Assembly (NCBI GenBank): GCA_963931865.1
Contig: OZ007507.1
Span: 9,004,689-9,068,688, forward strand
Origin: Axinella damicornis
Taxonomy: Eukaryota; Porifera; Demospongiae; Axinellida; Axinellidae
Length of the DNA: 64,000 bases
Reading direction: 5' to 3'
The translations under genes and the position numbers were made by a program. Positions 1 through 10,256 of this stretch are shown here, piece by piece. Every line of letters starts with the position of its first letter. Position 1 is the first letter of the stretch. Below the pieces are notes generated by a model. The model was given only the letters and a program-made list of their open reading frames with translations, was not told the origin of the DNA and searched no databases.

Positions 1-486
1 TTCCCTCTCTCCTCCTCTACTCTCCCTCTCTCTTCCTCCAAGTCCGATTCCTCTGAGTCAGAAAACATCTGGCCATTCTGAACAGGTCTGCCTGTGGGGA
101 CATACCAAACTGTGTGTTATCAACTAACTTTTCTGTGTGTGTGAGTATATATAGGGATTTCTAGACTCAGTACAGTGGAAATGCCAGCGCACAGATTTCA
201 GCAATTTCATCTGCAGATTACACAATTGATTGCGCTGGTGGTAGTGGTTGACATGCGGTTTTTTGGCCACTGAAAGAGGATTATTTGCAGCAGTTGGGAT
301 GCTTTCGTGAGGTGATTGGTTGTAATAACGTGTTGGTGAACACGTGACAGGATGGACCAACGTAATGAACTGTTTGAGTAGAAATGGTTTCCATTTGATT
401 AATTGTCTAGGTAAGCAGGGAACATGGTAGTGGTGCCCACAAACTTGAATCCGTAGCTTACCGTACAGCACTGTCACGAGTGTCAG

Positions 487-695
487 TTGTGTTGTCCTGT
501 TTCCCCTCCTGCTCCTTTGCATCCCTGGAAATGGCCTAAATCCATCCTCGGTCCCACCTCCAATTTGACTATGCCGGACATTTTTCAGATGATACGTTCC
601 AACTTCCTGGTGCTAGTTAATGGACATTCTGGGTGGAAGTATTCCTTAATGTTACCAGCTACTTCCAAGGCTACTTTCCAGAGGCTGTGTATACT
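487..695 (+). pseudogene. Ty3/gypsy integrase core remnant
   Basis: The plus-strand translation resembles the start of a gypsy-type integrase catalytic core: a Pro/Trp-rich lead (HPWKWPKS) and, about 40 residues on, a stretch close to the family pattern FLVLVDAHSKW (seen here as FLVLVNGHSGW), followed by TSKATFQRL. The reading frame shifts inside the segment and the later catalytic residues are absent, so this is a broken fragment. It is cut at 695 by a 35-bp hairpin insertion. The family call is inference from pattern memory; an old retroviral-like integrase from another clade is possible. Confidence 0.5.
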
Positions 696-730
696 TAGCC
701 TTGTACCCAGGCCCCGCCCACCCGAGGCTA
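696..730. mobile_element. 35-bp Mutator-like mini foldback
   Basis: A tiny hairpin starting TAGCCTTGTACCCAGG and ending CGAGGCTA, the same ends as the larger hairpins at 5220, 5702, 11238, 28923 and 58443. It is flanked by GTGTATACT (687-695) and GCGTATACT (731-739), a 9-bp target duplication with one mismatch. Nine-base duplications are typical of the Mutator (MULE) superfamily. The element is too short to code for anything and must have been moved in trans. Confidence 0.65.
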
Positions 731-739
731 GCGTATACT

Positions 740-1694
740 GTGTTCGCTCAGTTTGGGTTGGTAAATCATCCCAGGAAGTGGAAGAAGCTGAGCAAATGCT
801 GCCAAGGTTTTACCTTCTGGCCCCAAAGCTGTACCCACTGCAGGTGTGCTCTGCTGTCACTCATAGCCTAATCCACGTACCCCAATCTGTTCGCCTGTGT
901 GGGCCTCTCTGGGGTTTTTCCATGTTCGGCTATGAGAACATGAATGGCCTCCTCAAGTTCTGCCGTGGAACGAGAAATGTCCTTGATCAGCTGGTATTTT
1001 CATATCAAGTGCAGAAGGTACTTCCATCCACTAGTGGAATTGGAACCCCCAACAGTAGCGAGATATGTACCCGAGAGGCCAAATGAAGTCAGAAAAACCA
1101 ACCCCAACAGCCAAGGAAACATATTATAGTTGGCAAGCTGAAACACGAGAGAGAAGTTTGAATGGCTCCAGGTGAAGCTGGAGCCAACCTCAGAACCAAG
1201 AGCGCATAAGTAGATCGCCCGCCCGGAGTGGGCGATCTACTTATGCGCTCTTGTCAGAACTCATGTCCTCCTACGAGTGTTTGGGCGCATCAAGAAGATC
1301 GAGTGGTGTGGTGTACCATTCCCACCTTCACTCAAAAGGCCAAGGGTTACGTAACAGCTCCAGCTGCATGCTCACAGACCTGGCCACGGATGAAACATGC
1401 TTTGGTCACATCAAACTGTTTTGCATCATGAAGAACACTCAAGTAACGATAGTTCAACAATTCGAAATTATTGGTGGGTCTCCACTGGATGAATTAAGAC
1501 GCCCCCAACTATCACAACTTAGGACAAGTAACAAAGTTTTGAAGAGCATCATCTACAAAGTGAAAAAGCTGTCCATTTCTAGCAAGACTGTAGCTATTCC
1601 TACTAGCAGCATACTCTCAAAGTGTGCCCATATTCTTGTGAAGTACTCTCCAGTGGACTACACTGTAGTTCAGCCAAACCTACATTGTATTTGA
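740..1694 (+). pseudogene. CACTA-like transposase-associated domain remnant
   Basis: The segment 780-1030 translates to a stretch resembling the conserved domain C-terminal to TNP2/CACTA-type transposases (DUF4218-like): HSLIHVPQSVRLCGPLWGFS, then FGYENMNG and a short GT-R-N-V-L run. After a stop near 1086 and a 57-bp palindrome insertion (1197-1253) the similarity seems to resume at 1270-1430 with GVVYHSHLHSKGQ and CFGHIKLFCIM, then a lower-complexity tail to 1694. The frame is interrupted, so the gene is dead. The domain call rests on motif memory; a profile search is needed. Confidence 0.45.
1197..1253. mobile_element. 57-bp perfect palindrome with 7-bp target duplication
   Basis: The sequence from CAAGAGCGCATAAG to CTTATGCGCTCTTG is a near-perfect palindrome with a four-base loop, flanked on both sides by TCAGAAC (1190-1196 and 1254-1260). 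Similar palindromes sharing the GAGCGCAT core lie at 5113-5132 and 34480-34519. The exact flanking repeat argues for insertion of a minute transposon rather than a chance inverted repeat. Confidence 0.65.
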
Positions 1695-2430
1695 ACATAG
1701 TTGAGTTTTTGTGAACAGTATTGTTGTTGTACATGAATGTTGTGTTGATGTAATCCTACCTCCTAACCATTCATGTGTTAAGTCCATCGTAAGTGGGAAC
1801 ACTCGGTTATTTTAGTCTCGTTCTCATTCCATTCCCAATGCAGCGATCACTTGCAGTATGCAAAATACAGTGGAGGAAGGCCTGAGATGTGGTCATGTGC
1901 AGTGGTGCCAGGCAGACAGATGGTAGCTAGACACAGTGTTCTTGTACCATCATGAATAAGATCATGAGATTCTTTCAATCTCACAGCCCAAGATCATCTC
2001 AAGATCAGGCCATGCACGATGATGTTACCAAGATCTTGATCGGATCTTAACCTTAGTATCTGACCCGAGATCTTGCTACGATGTGGACAAGATCTTGCAT
2101 GCATTCCCATGTAAGATCTTGCGACGTCTTTTATGATCTCATAAGATTTTCTTGCTGGGTTCAGCACCATACCACCCTTCCTAGACTGAAAGAGCAATTC
2201 AGTCCTTCAGAGAAAGGCATGAAGAAGTTCGCTAAAGGAACAGTTATCTAACTGACGGGGTCCTATTCCATTATCGGAACACTCCTCATAGCACAACAGG
2301 TGTAACACCAGCCAAACTCCTTGGCAGATGACCCCGCTCCAGACCTTTACACAAAAGTATCTCAGAAGCAACACCAACAGAAACCAGCCAATGATTTGTG
2401 AGCCTGTACTTGCCATTTCACAGTTGCGAC
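1695..2430. other. Intergenic, no gene seen
   Basis: No conserved coding signal on either strand. The stretch 1970-2160 holds several imperfect repeats of the word AAGATCTTG / AGATCATG, giving it a locally repetitive, partly palindromic character. I see nothing that can be named. Confidence 0.4.
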
Positions 2431-2439
2431 TTAGTTTAT

Positions 2440-2673
2440 GCACGTGGCTATGGTTGTGGACAGTACAGTAGTGGGGTCATCTGTCACCAACATCAGGACC
2501 AGTTGCACCAGAGGTTTGAAACAGCCACTGAAGCTACCTCGACTGATGCTGATACTGCTCTGACTGGTACTGAATCATTTGTACCAACACAGATTCCCTT
2601 GAATGTGTCTGAGTCAATTCCTGAGATTCCAGCAGAACCTAGATTCATTCATCCAGAACGCCCTACTACCTGA
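2440..2673 (+). pseudogene. Gypsy pol C-terminal tail remnant
   Basis: The plus strand encodes a short tract resembling the extreme C-terminus of gypsy polyproteins, where a HxDQL motif follows the integrase: here CHQHQDQLHQRFE, followed by an acidic, Ser/Thr/Pro-rich tail ending before a stop at 2671-2673. The part just upstream is frame-shifted. Together with the integrase fragment at 487-695 it suggests a dismembered gypsy element in this corner. It is not a working gene. Confidence 0.35.
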
Positions 2674-2770
2674 TTTAAATTATCTCCTCCTCCTCCTCTG
2701 GCCTCCCGTCTCTCCTCATGAAGAACTGCCTCAAGAGGTTGTGCACCCCATGCAAGAGAGATAACCACCT

Positions 2771-3123
2771 AAGTCTAAATAGAGCCCACTCAGAGGGGGC
2801 TGGCAATCTGATTTTGTGGTGCATGTAGGCCTTAGGGTAGCTTAGTAAAGTCTCCAAGTTTGAAGCCTAAAGCGATAGTTTGGTAGTTAGATGGCACCAA
2901 AAATTGCACTTTTCTCATTATGGTTGGGGGGTTATATAGCTACCCTCCAACCTGATTATGTAAGGTATAGGAAAGTGCAATTTTTGGTGCCCTCTAATTC
3001 TGTCACAAACATTCCTTAGGCTTCAAACTTGGAGGCTTACTAACTACTTTAAGGCCTAGATGCACCCAAAATATCAGATTGCCAGCCCCCACAGAAACTC
3101 TTTGGTGGGCTCTATTTAGACTT
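2771..3123. mobile_element. Foldback element, ~150-bp arms
   Basis: Positions 2771-2912 (AAGTCTAAATAGAGCCCACT ... GGCACCAAAAATTGCACTTT) recur in inverted orientation at 2969-3123 with scattered mismatches and small indels. The loop near 2915-2965 is itself a small inverted repeat (GGTTGGGGGG / ACCCTCCAACC). Non-coding. This is a MITE-like foldback of unknown superfamily; I could not define a convincing target duplication. Confidence 0.6.
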
Positions 3124-4128
3124 ATGCAAATATGCCATTATCACTACCTGAACAATTGACTTGCTAGCCATTCCTTTAAGTTAACTACCGAATTCTTCCC
3201 ACCAAGACAACACATTTTCATGCATTCAGCGCACACCACAGGGTGGGACAGGGGGATGTAGGTAGGGTATAGGAAAGCTCATTGATGGGTGGGTGTCAAC
3301 CATGTGTGCAGGACGGCTGCATGGACACGTGTGTGGAAGTTTGGGGGCTGAATGGCATGCTTAGATACATACAGTAGCAATTAACAGGTCAATTATTTTC
3401 TCTGGAGGTCTCATATACCCTATTGGTGAACTAAACATGGCACGTACCCTCAATACAGTTTTTGTCCCTGGATCACCGGAGTGCTGAGATATAGAGATCG
3501 ACAGAGTATGTTCATAGCGTCACCATCGCTGAGTGACACGTGGGAAGCGAGGCTTATGTGCAGGCCAGGACCAGCACATATACAAATCCTGAGCCTTCTA
3601 CTCTTAATACACATATACAAGAAAGCAAAGTGTTTATCAGTCTATGGGAGACACACCTCTGGTACATGTACCTGAGATAGATACAACATTTCCACTGCGA
3701 TCACCCAGTTACATTATGGTACAGCAAGGCAAATGCTGGACCTAAACGCACCTGGTCCTCCATTGACTTCATCCAATATCTGTGTGCAAGGAGGGCCTCC
3801 ATTTCGATACACACCCTCTCGTTTGGTAAATGGAATGTGGCGGGGGAAGGGCATGCATGCGCGAGATATGGCCAGCAACAGTTTCTCATCCTCTGGGCTC
3901 CGCCAGATCCCCAGTACGCCAACCTGCGGCTGGCTGGAGCGAACTATCACACAGCCATTGGTGGGGTGCCTGCAGAGGGAGAGTATGCATGTCACCACTT
4001 ACATACCATAATTTTAAGTCTTACAATTTCAACTGTGTTGGGTAGTAATGATACTTATTCTCTCTCTCCCTGAACTAGTGTATTGTACCCCGTATCCATG
4101 GATTACTAATTCGGTCTGGAAAACCAAT
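3124..4128. other. Intergenic, no recognisable gene
   Basis: Open frames around 3714-4073 exist on both strands but overlap each other, show no conserved motif and have no splice or codon pattern I can defend. I call the stretch non-coding. Confidence 0.4.
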
Positions 4129-4977
4129 GTCCAGTGGACCCATGGACTATCCCAAGTTATGTTCGGATGTCCAAGTTACATACCTAACTGTCACTACATG
4201 CATAGACAACCAGGCAACCATGCCCTGAATACAGGGAATGCCATCCAAGGCATTCCGAGGATGTCCGCCCATCACCACCCTCTGTGTCTGAGTATCCCTG
4301 TACACCAGAGTTACCCAGACTATCCTGGACAATCCAGGGACGTCCACCCATCACGACCTCCTGTGTCTGAGTACCCACCTACACCGGAGATACCCAGCTA
4401 GACCATCCCGGACAATCCATGCAGGGAGGTTCACCCATCACCAACCCCTGTGTCTGAGTATCCCCGTATACCAGACCATCCCAGACAATCCTTGGATGTC
4501 CACCCATCATCTGTGCCTGAGTATCCCCATGCTACACCTGCCTGACGAAGATCCCTCAGTATCGAAACGTCACACTGAAGGTTGATGATGTTTGTGAACT
4601 GCTAAGTTTACAGTATCAGACCCTTACACTGGAGATACCAAAACCTCAGGGATGTCCATGCACCCATCACCACCACCACAGGTGTCTGAGTATATCCATA
4701 AACCATACACAGAGGGTGGTGATGGCCACGGATGGTCTGGATATCTCTGGTGTACGGGGATACTCAGACACAGGGGTCGATGATGGATAGACATCCCTTG
4801 GGTATACTAGTACACAGCAGCCTGGTCATTCTAGGAATGCCCTGGATGTCATCCCTGTGTTCAGGACACGTACAGTACCCTTGGATTGTCCTCGCTTGTC
4901 CATGCATGCGGTGGCAGCTGGGTGTGTAACTTGGACATCCGAACATAACTTGGGATAGTCCACGGGCTCACTGGGCA
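4129..4977. mobile_element. Large foldback enclosing a minisatellite
   Basis: The outer arms match in inverted orientation: GGACTATCCCAAGTTATGTT at about 4143 against its complement at about 4940-4965, including TCGGATGTCCAAGTTAC. Between them lie several units built on GTGTCTGAGTATCCCC and CAATCCA-GGA-GTCCACCCATCA (clear units near 4283, 4361, 4450 and 4511, roughly 60-90 bp apart), with inverted units on the right side around 4690-4870. The Pro-rich open frames seen here are a by-product of the repeat. A sequence resembling CTGACGAAGATCC...CGAAACGT sits near 4546. Confidence 0.6.
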
Positions 4978-5112
4978 TGAGTGGAGTGGAAAACCAGCTG
5001 CAATTCACCTCAGGATATGGGTTAAACCTTGAATAGCCAGCATGTACGAAACAGAGGACGGTGCAGTAACAGCAGACTAGCAGCTTCTCAAACAGTTGCT
5101 AGTAGATAGAGC

Positions 5113-5132
5113 CAGGAGCGCATGCGCTCCTG
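5113..5132. mobile_element. 20-bp palindrome CAGGAGCGCATGCGCTCCTG
   Basis: A perfect 20-base palindrome flanked by exact 7-base repeats ATAGAGC (5106-5112 and 5133-5139). It shares GAGCGCAT with the palindromes at 1197 and 34480. If it is an insertion, it is reduced to little more than two joined terminal repeats. Confidence 0.55.
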
Positions 5133-5219
5133 ATAGAGCTTACTCTAGATCTAGAGGAAATACACTATGAATAATCAAGTAGCACGTGGGCAGATTCAAA
5201 GGCAGTGACTGTGGGTAGC

Positions 5220-5657
5220 TAGCCGTGTTCCCAGGTCTACCACGTTTATTTTTGTTCTTCGGTTTCCGTTGACAATATTACACGGATGTGGAAGGGCGGC
5301 GAAAAACGGGGAAGGCCTGGTAGAATTCATCACGTGCAAGTAGACGTAGGGGGGTGTGGCCCAACCGCAAATAAGTTTAAAAACCGCTGACAAAGTTGTG
5401 TAGATCGTCTGAGAGTCTCGACTAGCCGCGGAGTGTTCGAACCGAGCCGACTGGATGATGAACAGCCTTCAGGACCTGCTAAAACGACTACGCCCCCCCC
5501 CCCCCCCCCCTACATCCACCTCGCGTCCACCTGACATCACTCGCGTGATGAATGATACCAGGCGTTCCACGTTTTTCACTGCCCTTCCACATCCGTGTAT
5601 TATTGTCAACGCTAACTGAAGAACAGAACAAACAGGATAGGCCTGGAAACGAGGCTA
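5220..5657. mobile_element. Mutator-like foldback, 438 bp
   Basis: Ends TAGCCGTGTTCCCAGG and CCTGGAAACGAGGCTA. The arms pair over most of their length, for example the left ACACGGATGTGGAAGGGC against the right GCCCTTCCACATCCGTGT, with a C-run loop region near 5494. Flanking repeats are GTGGGTAGC (5211-5219) and GTGGGTAAC (5658-5666), a 9-bp duplication with one mismatch. Non-coding, moved in trans. The long inverted arms plus 9-bp duplication point to the MULE superfamily. Confidence 0.75.
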
Positions 5658-5701
5658 GTGGGTAACTACAAAACCTGGAGAATGAACTCTGGACTGAACT
5701 G

Positions 5702-6161
5702 TAGCCTCGTTCCCAGGACGTTTCGGGAGGGAGAAATGGCCTGGCAACTTCTACGAGTTCAAACTGTTACTTCTGCTGCCAGAGAGTTGGAAGACCCAAT
5801 CACATTTCAGATCGCTGTCACATGACAACAGTAAACCAAATTGCGTCATGCATTGAAACATCGCAGTCACACCCATTCATCACAATAGTTGATCGCTCAA
5901 TCGCGCTAGTGCAGGTGCTCTGCACCACGACTTTTGTTTGTTCGTCTTCTGCTTGCCTTCCGTCGCAGAACCTGCGCAAACAGTTGCTTCCATGAGCAGG
6001 AAAGGACCGTTCTCAGCCGGTGAAAATATCAGAAGTATCACATGGACTTCACTGCTCAAATGAGGTATGCAATTGCTGTGACGTTACATCCGTATACAGT
6101 TTGAACTCGCAGAAGTTGCCAGGCCGTTTCTTCCTCCCAAAACGGCCTGGGAACTAGGCTC
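5702..6161. mobile_element. Mutator-like foldback, 460 bp
   Basis: Ends TAGCCTCGTTCCCAGG and CTGGGAACTAGGCTC. The outer arms pair (left GGCCTGGCAACTTCTACGAG, right its near-complement around 6100-6125) while the middle is less symmetrical. It is flanked by an exact 10-base repeat GACTGAACTG (5692-5701 and 6162-6171). It lies 45 bp from the sister element at 5220-5657 but has different internal sequence. Non-coding. Confidence 0.75.
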
Positions 6162-6171
6162 GACTGAACTG

Positions 6172-7059
6172 TGGACTGGACTGGTCAAAAACAGCCGTAT
6201 ACAGACAGCAAACGCTACCAAAGCTACGAAGGGTTGCTCCAGCTCTCTCTCAAGTTGCTTCCAAGCCAGTTGAGGCATCACCTTCTCAATTTCTGAGAGG
6301 TCAAAAGTCACGTGCATATTTAATATGGCTATGGCTGAGTCCTTGTGGGTTCTATATCGGCTGTATCCACTGTTGTTTATGGAGACCATGTGCATTTGTT
6401 GGGAAAGTACCTTCGTCAAGCTTTAATAGAATGCTTTGCATGCTAGGAGGATTAGAAGAGCGGTTACGTATTATAAAAAAACTCCAGCTTTCTTGAAGAC
6501 AGAAGGAATATTATCCATGACTAGCTCATGAGATATGCCTTCACTCAGTTTCCACTCCACACTGCACAGTCATAACTATCCCCTCAGCAACAACTCGAAC
6601 TGCAGCTACCATTTGGAAATAGAGTACCGGTGGTAACCTACATGGACAGGTATCTCTCTCCCTCCAGTTATATTCGGACTCCCAGAGTATAATGGTCAGC
6701 CATCGGCCATACTCCGGGCGAGGCGCTATATGGCCATCCACTGACTGTTCTGCGTTGACATAAGTATTGGCCGGTCTATAGAATATGCAGTGGGAAGCCA
6801 CATACAAGCCTACTTCACGTATTCATAGTTCTGATTATATGAGGGTTAACTGGCACAGTTAACCCAGGTGAATAGATTATGCCGTCGCGCCCACGCAGCG
6901 CCGCCTACTGCGCAGTAAGGCGGGTTGGTTTACACAGAGCATGATTTTGGGCCAGTTGCATTGTAGGCAGTTTGTGAGTGACGGTGGCTGTCCATTTTCT
7001 TTTGAGTAACCAGTGATCAGTCTTTCTGTTCACATTGTGGTTATCAGTGTCGATTGGGA
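6172..7059. other. Intergenic, no gene seen
   Basis: No conserved protein on either strand. A short palindrome GGGTTAACTGGCACAGTTAACCC lies at about 6842-6864. The 6880-7059 part is GC-richer and leads into the retroelement-like leader that follows, so it could be its 5' region. Confidence 0.35.
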
Positions 7060-7214
7060 ATGTCGGAGAACAGAGACGGAGAACCCCCTATGAAGGTGGT
7101 GAAGCTGTCGGACCTCCAAGAATCTGTGGAGTCACTCGTCCAGACGGCCCTGGAGAAGACAGCAGCTATAAGCGCTACCAGTGGTCCGTCGGCCACCTCC
7201 GCTGGGGGTGTGCG
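7060..7214 (+). CDS. Exon-like leader of a retroelement gag gene (tentative)
   Basis: An ATG at 7060 opens a 51-codon frame (MSENRDGEPPMKVVKLSDLQ ...) that ends at a good splice donor, GTAAGC, at 7215. The peptide is charged with a helical middle and a Ser/Ala/Thr-rich end. It lies 600 bp upstream of a gag-like fragment of the tyrosine-recombinase retroelement type, so I suggest it is the start of the same element. I do not recognise the peptide itself, and it could equally belong to a host gene lost in the gap. Confidence 0.3.
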
Positions 7215-7572
7215 GTAAGCCAGTTACTTTTCAGGATCATCATATCTCTCCCTGGTTCTCAGGGGTGACGGGACACCCCATTGGTGTCCCAGTAAAGCCG
7301 TCTTGTCCTTTGCATGCTGAGTATTCTTGTTGCCTAAAATTAGGTTTAGAATTCGGTGGCCCGACGAGTAAAAAGTGGCACCGCCGGCATGGGTAAAACC
7401 GGGAAGGGGGTTGTAAGAGTAGTCCGCATGGACAAGCCTTGCTGATGAGAGGAGCTTGTCGTTCAGTTGGCTCCCCAAAGCCCCCCCCCCCCCCCCCTTC
7501 TTTTAAATGGTTTTTATGGGCATATATATCTCTCATATTCCGTAGGCCTGGGTATGATGCCACTGAGCGGAG

Positions 7573-7762
7573 CCCTCGGGGGGCTACCCGTTGTCAGTGC
7601 CGTGGGTCCATTGGACCCCATTTCACTGACAGTTGGGCCAAGCACGAGCTCCAGGCCATTAACTGCCCCCTCGGGGGGCTACCCGTTGTCAGTGCCGTGG
7701 GTCCATTGGACCCCATTTCACTGACAGTTGGGCCAAGCACGAGCTCCAGGCCATTAACTGCC
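7573..7762. repeat. 95-bp tandem duplication
   Basis: Two adjacent copies of a 95-bp unit beginning CCCTCGGGGGGCTACCCG and ending CCATTAACTGCC; by eye they appear identical, so the duplication is recent or an assembly artefact next to the gap. A partial third echo (CCCCACTGGGGGTATCCG, CCCCATCGGGGGCATCGG) follows to 7820. Confidence 0.85.
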
Positions 7763-7832
7763 CCACTGGGGGTATCCGCCGCCCCATCGGGGGCATCGGC
7801 CACCCCACTGGGGGGTATCGGTCTCAGCAACC

Positions 7833-8143
7833 TTGGCTAACCTGCTGCCACTGGCAGCATCTACCATTCTGCCGACCCCAACGAGGGTGTACGTGGGCGA
7901 CGGCCTGGCCCCAGTCCTACAAAAACTGGTGTACCGCATTCGGCAGTGGGAGTATGTGGATATGGGGGAGATGCTTCCTGAATTTTGGACAGTAAGGGAG
8001 GAGGAGCAGGAGCAAAAAAGGGGCATCGTCTCGTCTATCCCGCAAAGCTACAGACATTTTACGTGGCTTCAGTACCACGCCACTTATGTGAGCATCCTGG
8101 GACCCCACACTCCAGAGCACCACTGGGGGGCCAGCACTCTCTC
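7833..8143 (+). pseudogene. Gag-like fragment (DIRS-type retroelement?), truncated by gap
   Basis: The frame contains VYVGDGLAPVLQKLVYRIRQ, EYVDMGEMLPEFW and, after a charged linker, FTWLQYHATYVSILGPHTPE. This arrangement (a 'PVP-KL...I...E-V-M-ELLPE-W' block followed by 'W...Y-SVL-PH-P') is one I associate with gag proteins of DIRS-like and related animal retroelements. The right end is lost in the assembly gap, so neither a reverse transcriptase nor a tyrosine recombinase is visible. Confidence 0.4.
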
Positions 8144-8343
8144 NNNNNNNNNNNNNNNNNNNNNNNNNNNNNNNNNNNNNNNNNNNNNNNNNNNNNNNNN
8201 NNNNNNNNNNNNNNNNNNNNNNNNNNNNNNNNNNNNNNNNNNNNNNNNNNNNNNNNNNNNNNNNNNNNNNNNNNNNNNNNNNNNNNNNNNNNNNNNNNNN
8301 NNNNNNNNNNNNNNNNNNNNNNNNNNNNNNNNNNNNNNNNNNN
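8144..8343. other. Assembly gap (200 N)
   Basis: Two hundred undetermined bases, a round number typical of a scaffold gap of unknown true length. It truncates the gag-like fragment to its left. No translation through it is meaningful. Confidence 0.99.
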
Positions 8344-8629
8344 CGTGAGCATCAATTATGCAAAGGTGTGTATAGTAACGTCATGGACAAACACAACTGT
8401 CTTATCCCTGATCACGAGCAAGCCCACAAACCGATCATCCAGTTTGTCAATGCAAGAAAGGTTCTGACAATTCACAGACAATAATCCATCTGCTGCTCGG
8501 GCTAACTGTGTAACTGGTAAAAGATTGCAGACTTGGTGGGCATTCATCTTAGACAGAAGGCATGAGACTATCATAATTATTGTGATATCATATCTGGGAA
8601 TGTCCTTGGCAGTGTGACTGGGAGCAGAA

Positions 8630-8630
<1 letters not shown>

Positions 8631-8664
<34 letters not shown>
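8631..8664. repeat. Long poly-G run
   Basis: About 34 consecutive G, with another run of about 20 at 8878-8898. Other homopolymer runs of the same kind lie near 5494 (C), 7486 (C), 14839 (G), 46380-46411 (G) and 63977-63994 (C). Lengths of such runs are unreliable in most sequencing methods. Confidence 0.85.
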
Positions 8665-8665
<1 letters not shown>

Positions 8666-8952
8666 GGTGGGTGCACCCAAAGGGTCTGTAATGGCTTTGA
8701 AAAGCTCTTGGTTATAGAGTCGGGTGGGCCATTTCGATTATAGCAGGAGGATAGCCAATGCTATCTTCTGAACTGTACAGCAAGTCTCTATCTACTTCCA
8801 GTCAGAAAATTAGAGCTGATTTCCTGCTCAAGGTACCCTGCTGTTATTACCCAATAATTCATGAGCCTCAACTGGAGGGGGGGGGGGGGGGGGGGGGGTA
8901 TACTCAGTGCAAGGTTTGGCAGAACTACCACAGCCGTGTTGTATTATGTATA

Positions 8953-9585
8953 TAGGGCTCAAATGACTAGGGAATTTCCTAGACTAGGGAATTTCCCTAG
9001 TTGAGTAATTGGATAATAGCTGACATGCTAATGACTAATTGACAGGAAGTTTGAAACCAATGAAAGACAACAAGTTCGTTGCTGTATGCATGGATACGAA
9101 AAAAATGAACTCTACTGTGCATATGCAATAGACCATGCCACCAGGTCCCTCCACAGTGCCTGACCGGAATCAGACTTCGTTTGCCATTAGACGACTGGGA
9201 CGAACGGTTAGCAGCAGATTGTTCTGTCATGCAAATCCCGCTCATACCGCAGACATCTGTACTCCATGTTGTACTGTCCCTGCCACTGCTCAAATGTTTC
9301 ACACCGGTACCGGCAGCTAAGGCTAGAGCAACAACTCCAACGTTTTTCGACCAGTCATTTTGACAGGCATGAGTAAAGTATGGGTGGGCATCTAACACGC
9401 ATACGCTGACTTTTTTGACTGATGACCGACCGTCATAATGAGCCCTTGGTATGGCACCTGAGCTAGAGCTAGCAGACCTCTCAGCCATGTTGTCACAACC
9501 ATGAGTACAAGGTAAAGAATTGCGCATGTACAGTGACTAATCAGTACACAAAATCTAGTCGGTTAGCCCACTAATCGTTCAAGCC
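8953..9585. mobile_element. hAT-like non-autonomous element, degraded
   Basis: The left end TAGGGCTCAAATGACTAGGG and the right end CTAATCGTTCAAGCC resemble the ends of the better-preserved element at 35625-36489 (TAGGGCTAGAACGACTAG and TTCAGGCCCTA). The target duplication is not clear. The interior carries no conserved protein; an open frame on the minus strand (8997-9527) has no recognisable motif. Confidence 0.45.
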
Positions 9586-9822
9586 ATGTATGTGACGTCA
9601 AGTACTGCCAACACTTTTGTCTGTAGGTTCAAAATTAAGCGAGTTTTCTTGACTTCATGTATCTGCAAATTAATAAGTGACCTTAATGCCACACAATACG
9701 TACAGCGCCATCCCAAGTAGGAAATCTAGGGGTGTGTGAAGGTGTGGCAGTCACATGACAAAGAGCTCTATACTGTCACATACCGACCACCCTCTCTTTA
9801 TGGGGATACATATCACAATTCT

Positions 9823-10092
9823 TCATATGGCAGTAGCTCTCTTCAGGGCTCCCATCCAGTCCTCTGTGTCCTCCCTCCTCTTCATCCGCTCCAGGTATAG
9901 GCTGGGGTTCCACCACCGCAGCTGACAGTGAGCTCATTCTGGCCAGCTGTGCAGACGAAATTATAAAGCAGAGAGAGGACAGCAAAAGAAAATCACTCCC
10001 ACCCGCGCCGTAACATCATAAAGAATGTTTCTTGTTCGCGACCCAAGTCCCCTGATATTTACCAGACTCCTGGAGAGTGAAGACACGTTCAT
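9823..10092 (-). CDS. Candidate divergent two-exon micro-gene
   Basis: On the minus strand an ATG at 10092 begins a ten-codon exon (10063-10092, MNVSSLSRSL) ending at donor GTAAAT. Two downstream readings exist. With the acceptor ending at 9922, exon 2 is 9823-9921 and gives 32 residues including EDTEDWMGALKRAT, then a stop: a 42-residue basic protein, phase 0 throughout. With the stronger acceptor TCTGCACAG just upstream, a different frame gives an acidic peptide running to about 9776. I recognise neither product. The case rests on phase-compatible splicing and the head-to-head position 164 bp from VPS29. Confidence 0.3.
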
Positions 10093-10256
10093 CTTCCTTC
10101 GCTTCAGCGTTCAGGAAAGTTCTTCCTCATCACGATACCGTACGATATCAGAGTAAGCTAACATTATTAATGATTGCGTCATCGGAAAACGCATTCATTT
10201 GCACGTGACCCCGAAAAAAGGCAGTGCAGCAAGCAACCGATCGAGATCAGCTCAGG
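10093..10256. promoter_or_regulatory. Short intergenic promoter region 5' of VPS29
   Basis: The 164 bp between the VPS29 start and the candidate divergent micro-gene contain no obvious TATA box. CpG-containing words are frequent (ACGATACCGTACGATATC, GCGTCATCGG, AACCGATCGAG), as expected for a TATA-less housekeeping promoter. Whether it drives transcription both ways depends on the micro-gene being real. Confidence 0.35.

Noticed and set aside
4260..4545. CRISPR array
   Set aside because: The repeats are variable in spacing and sequence, there are no uniform spacers or cas genes, and the DNA is eukaryotic.
4048..5008. Pro- and Cys-rich open frames
   Set aside because: They follow the minisatellite period, appear on both strands, and have no start context or homology.
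7439..7840. Proline-rich protein
   Set aside because: The frame owes its length to a C run and a 95-bp tandem duplication whose unit length is not a multiple of three.
7833..8467. Long frames running through the N block
   Set aside because: Translation across undetermined bases is meaningless.
8997..9527. 176-codon minus-strand frame as a gene
   Set aside because: It lies inside a hAT-like non-autonomous element, with no conserved motif or splice support.
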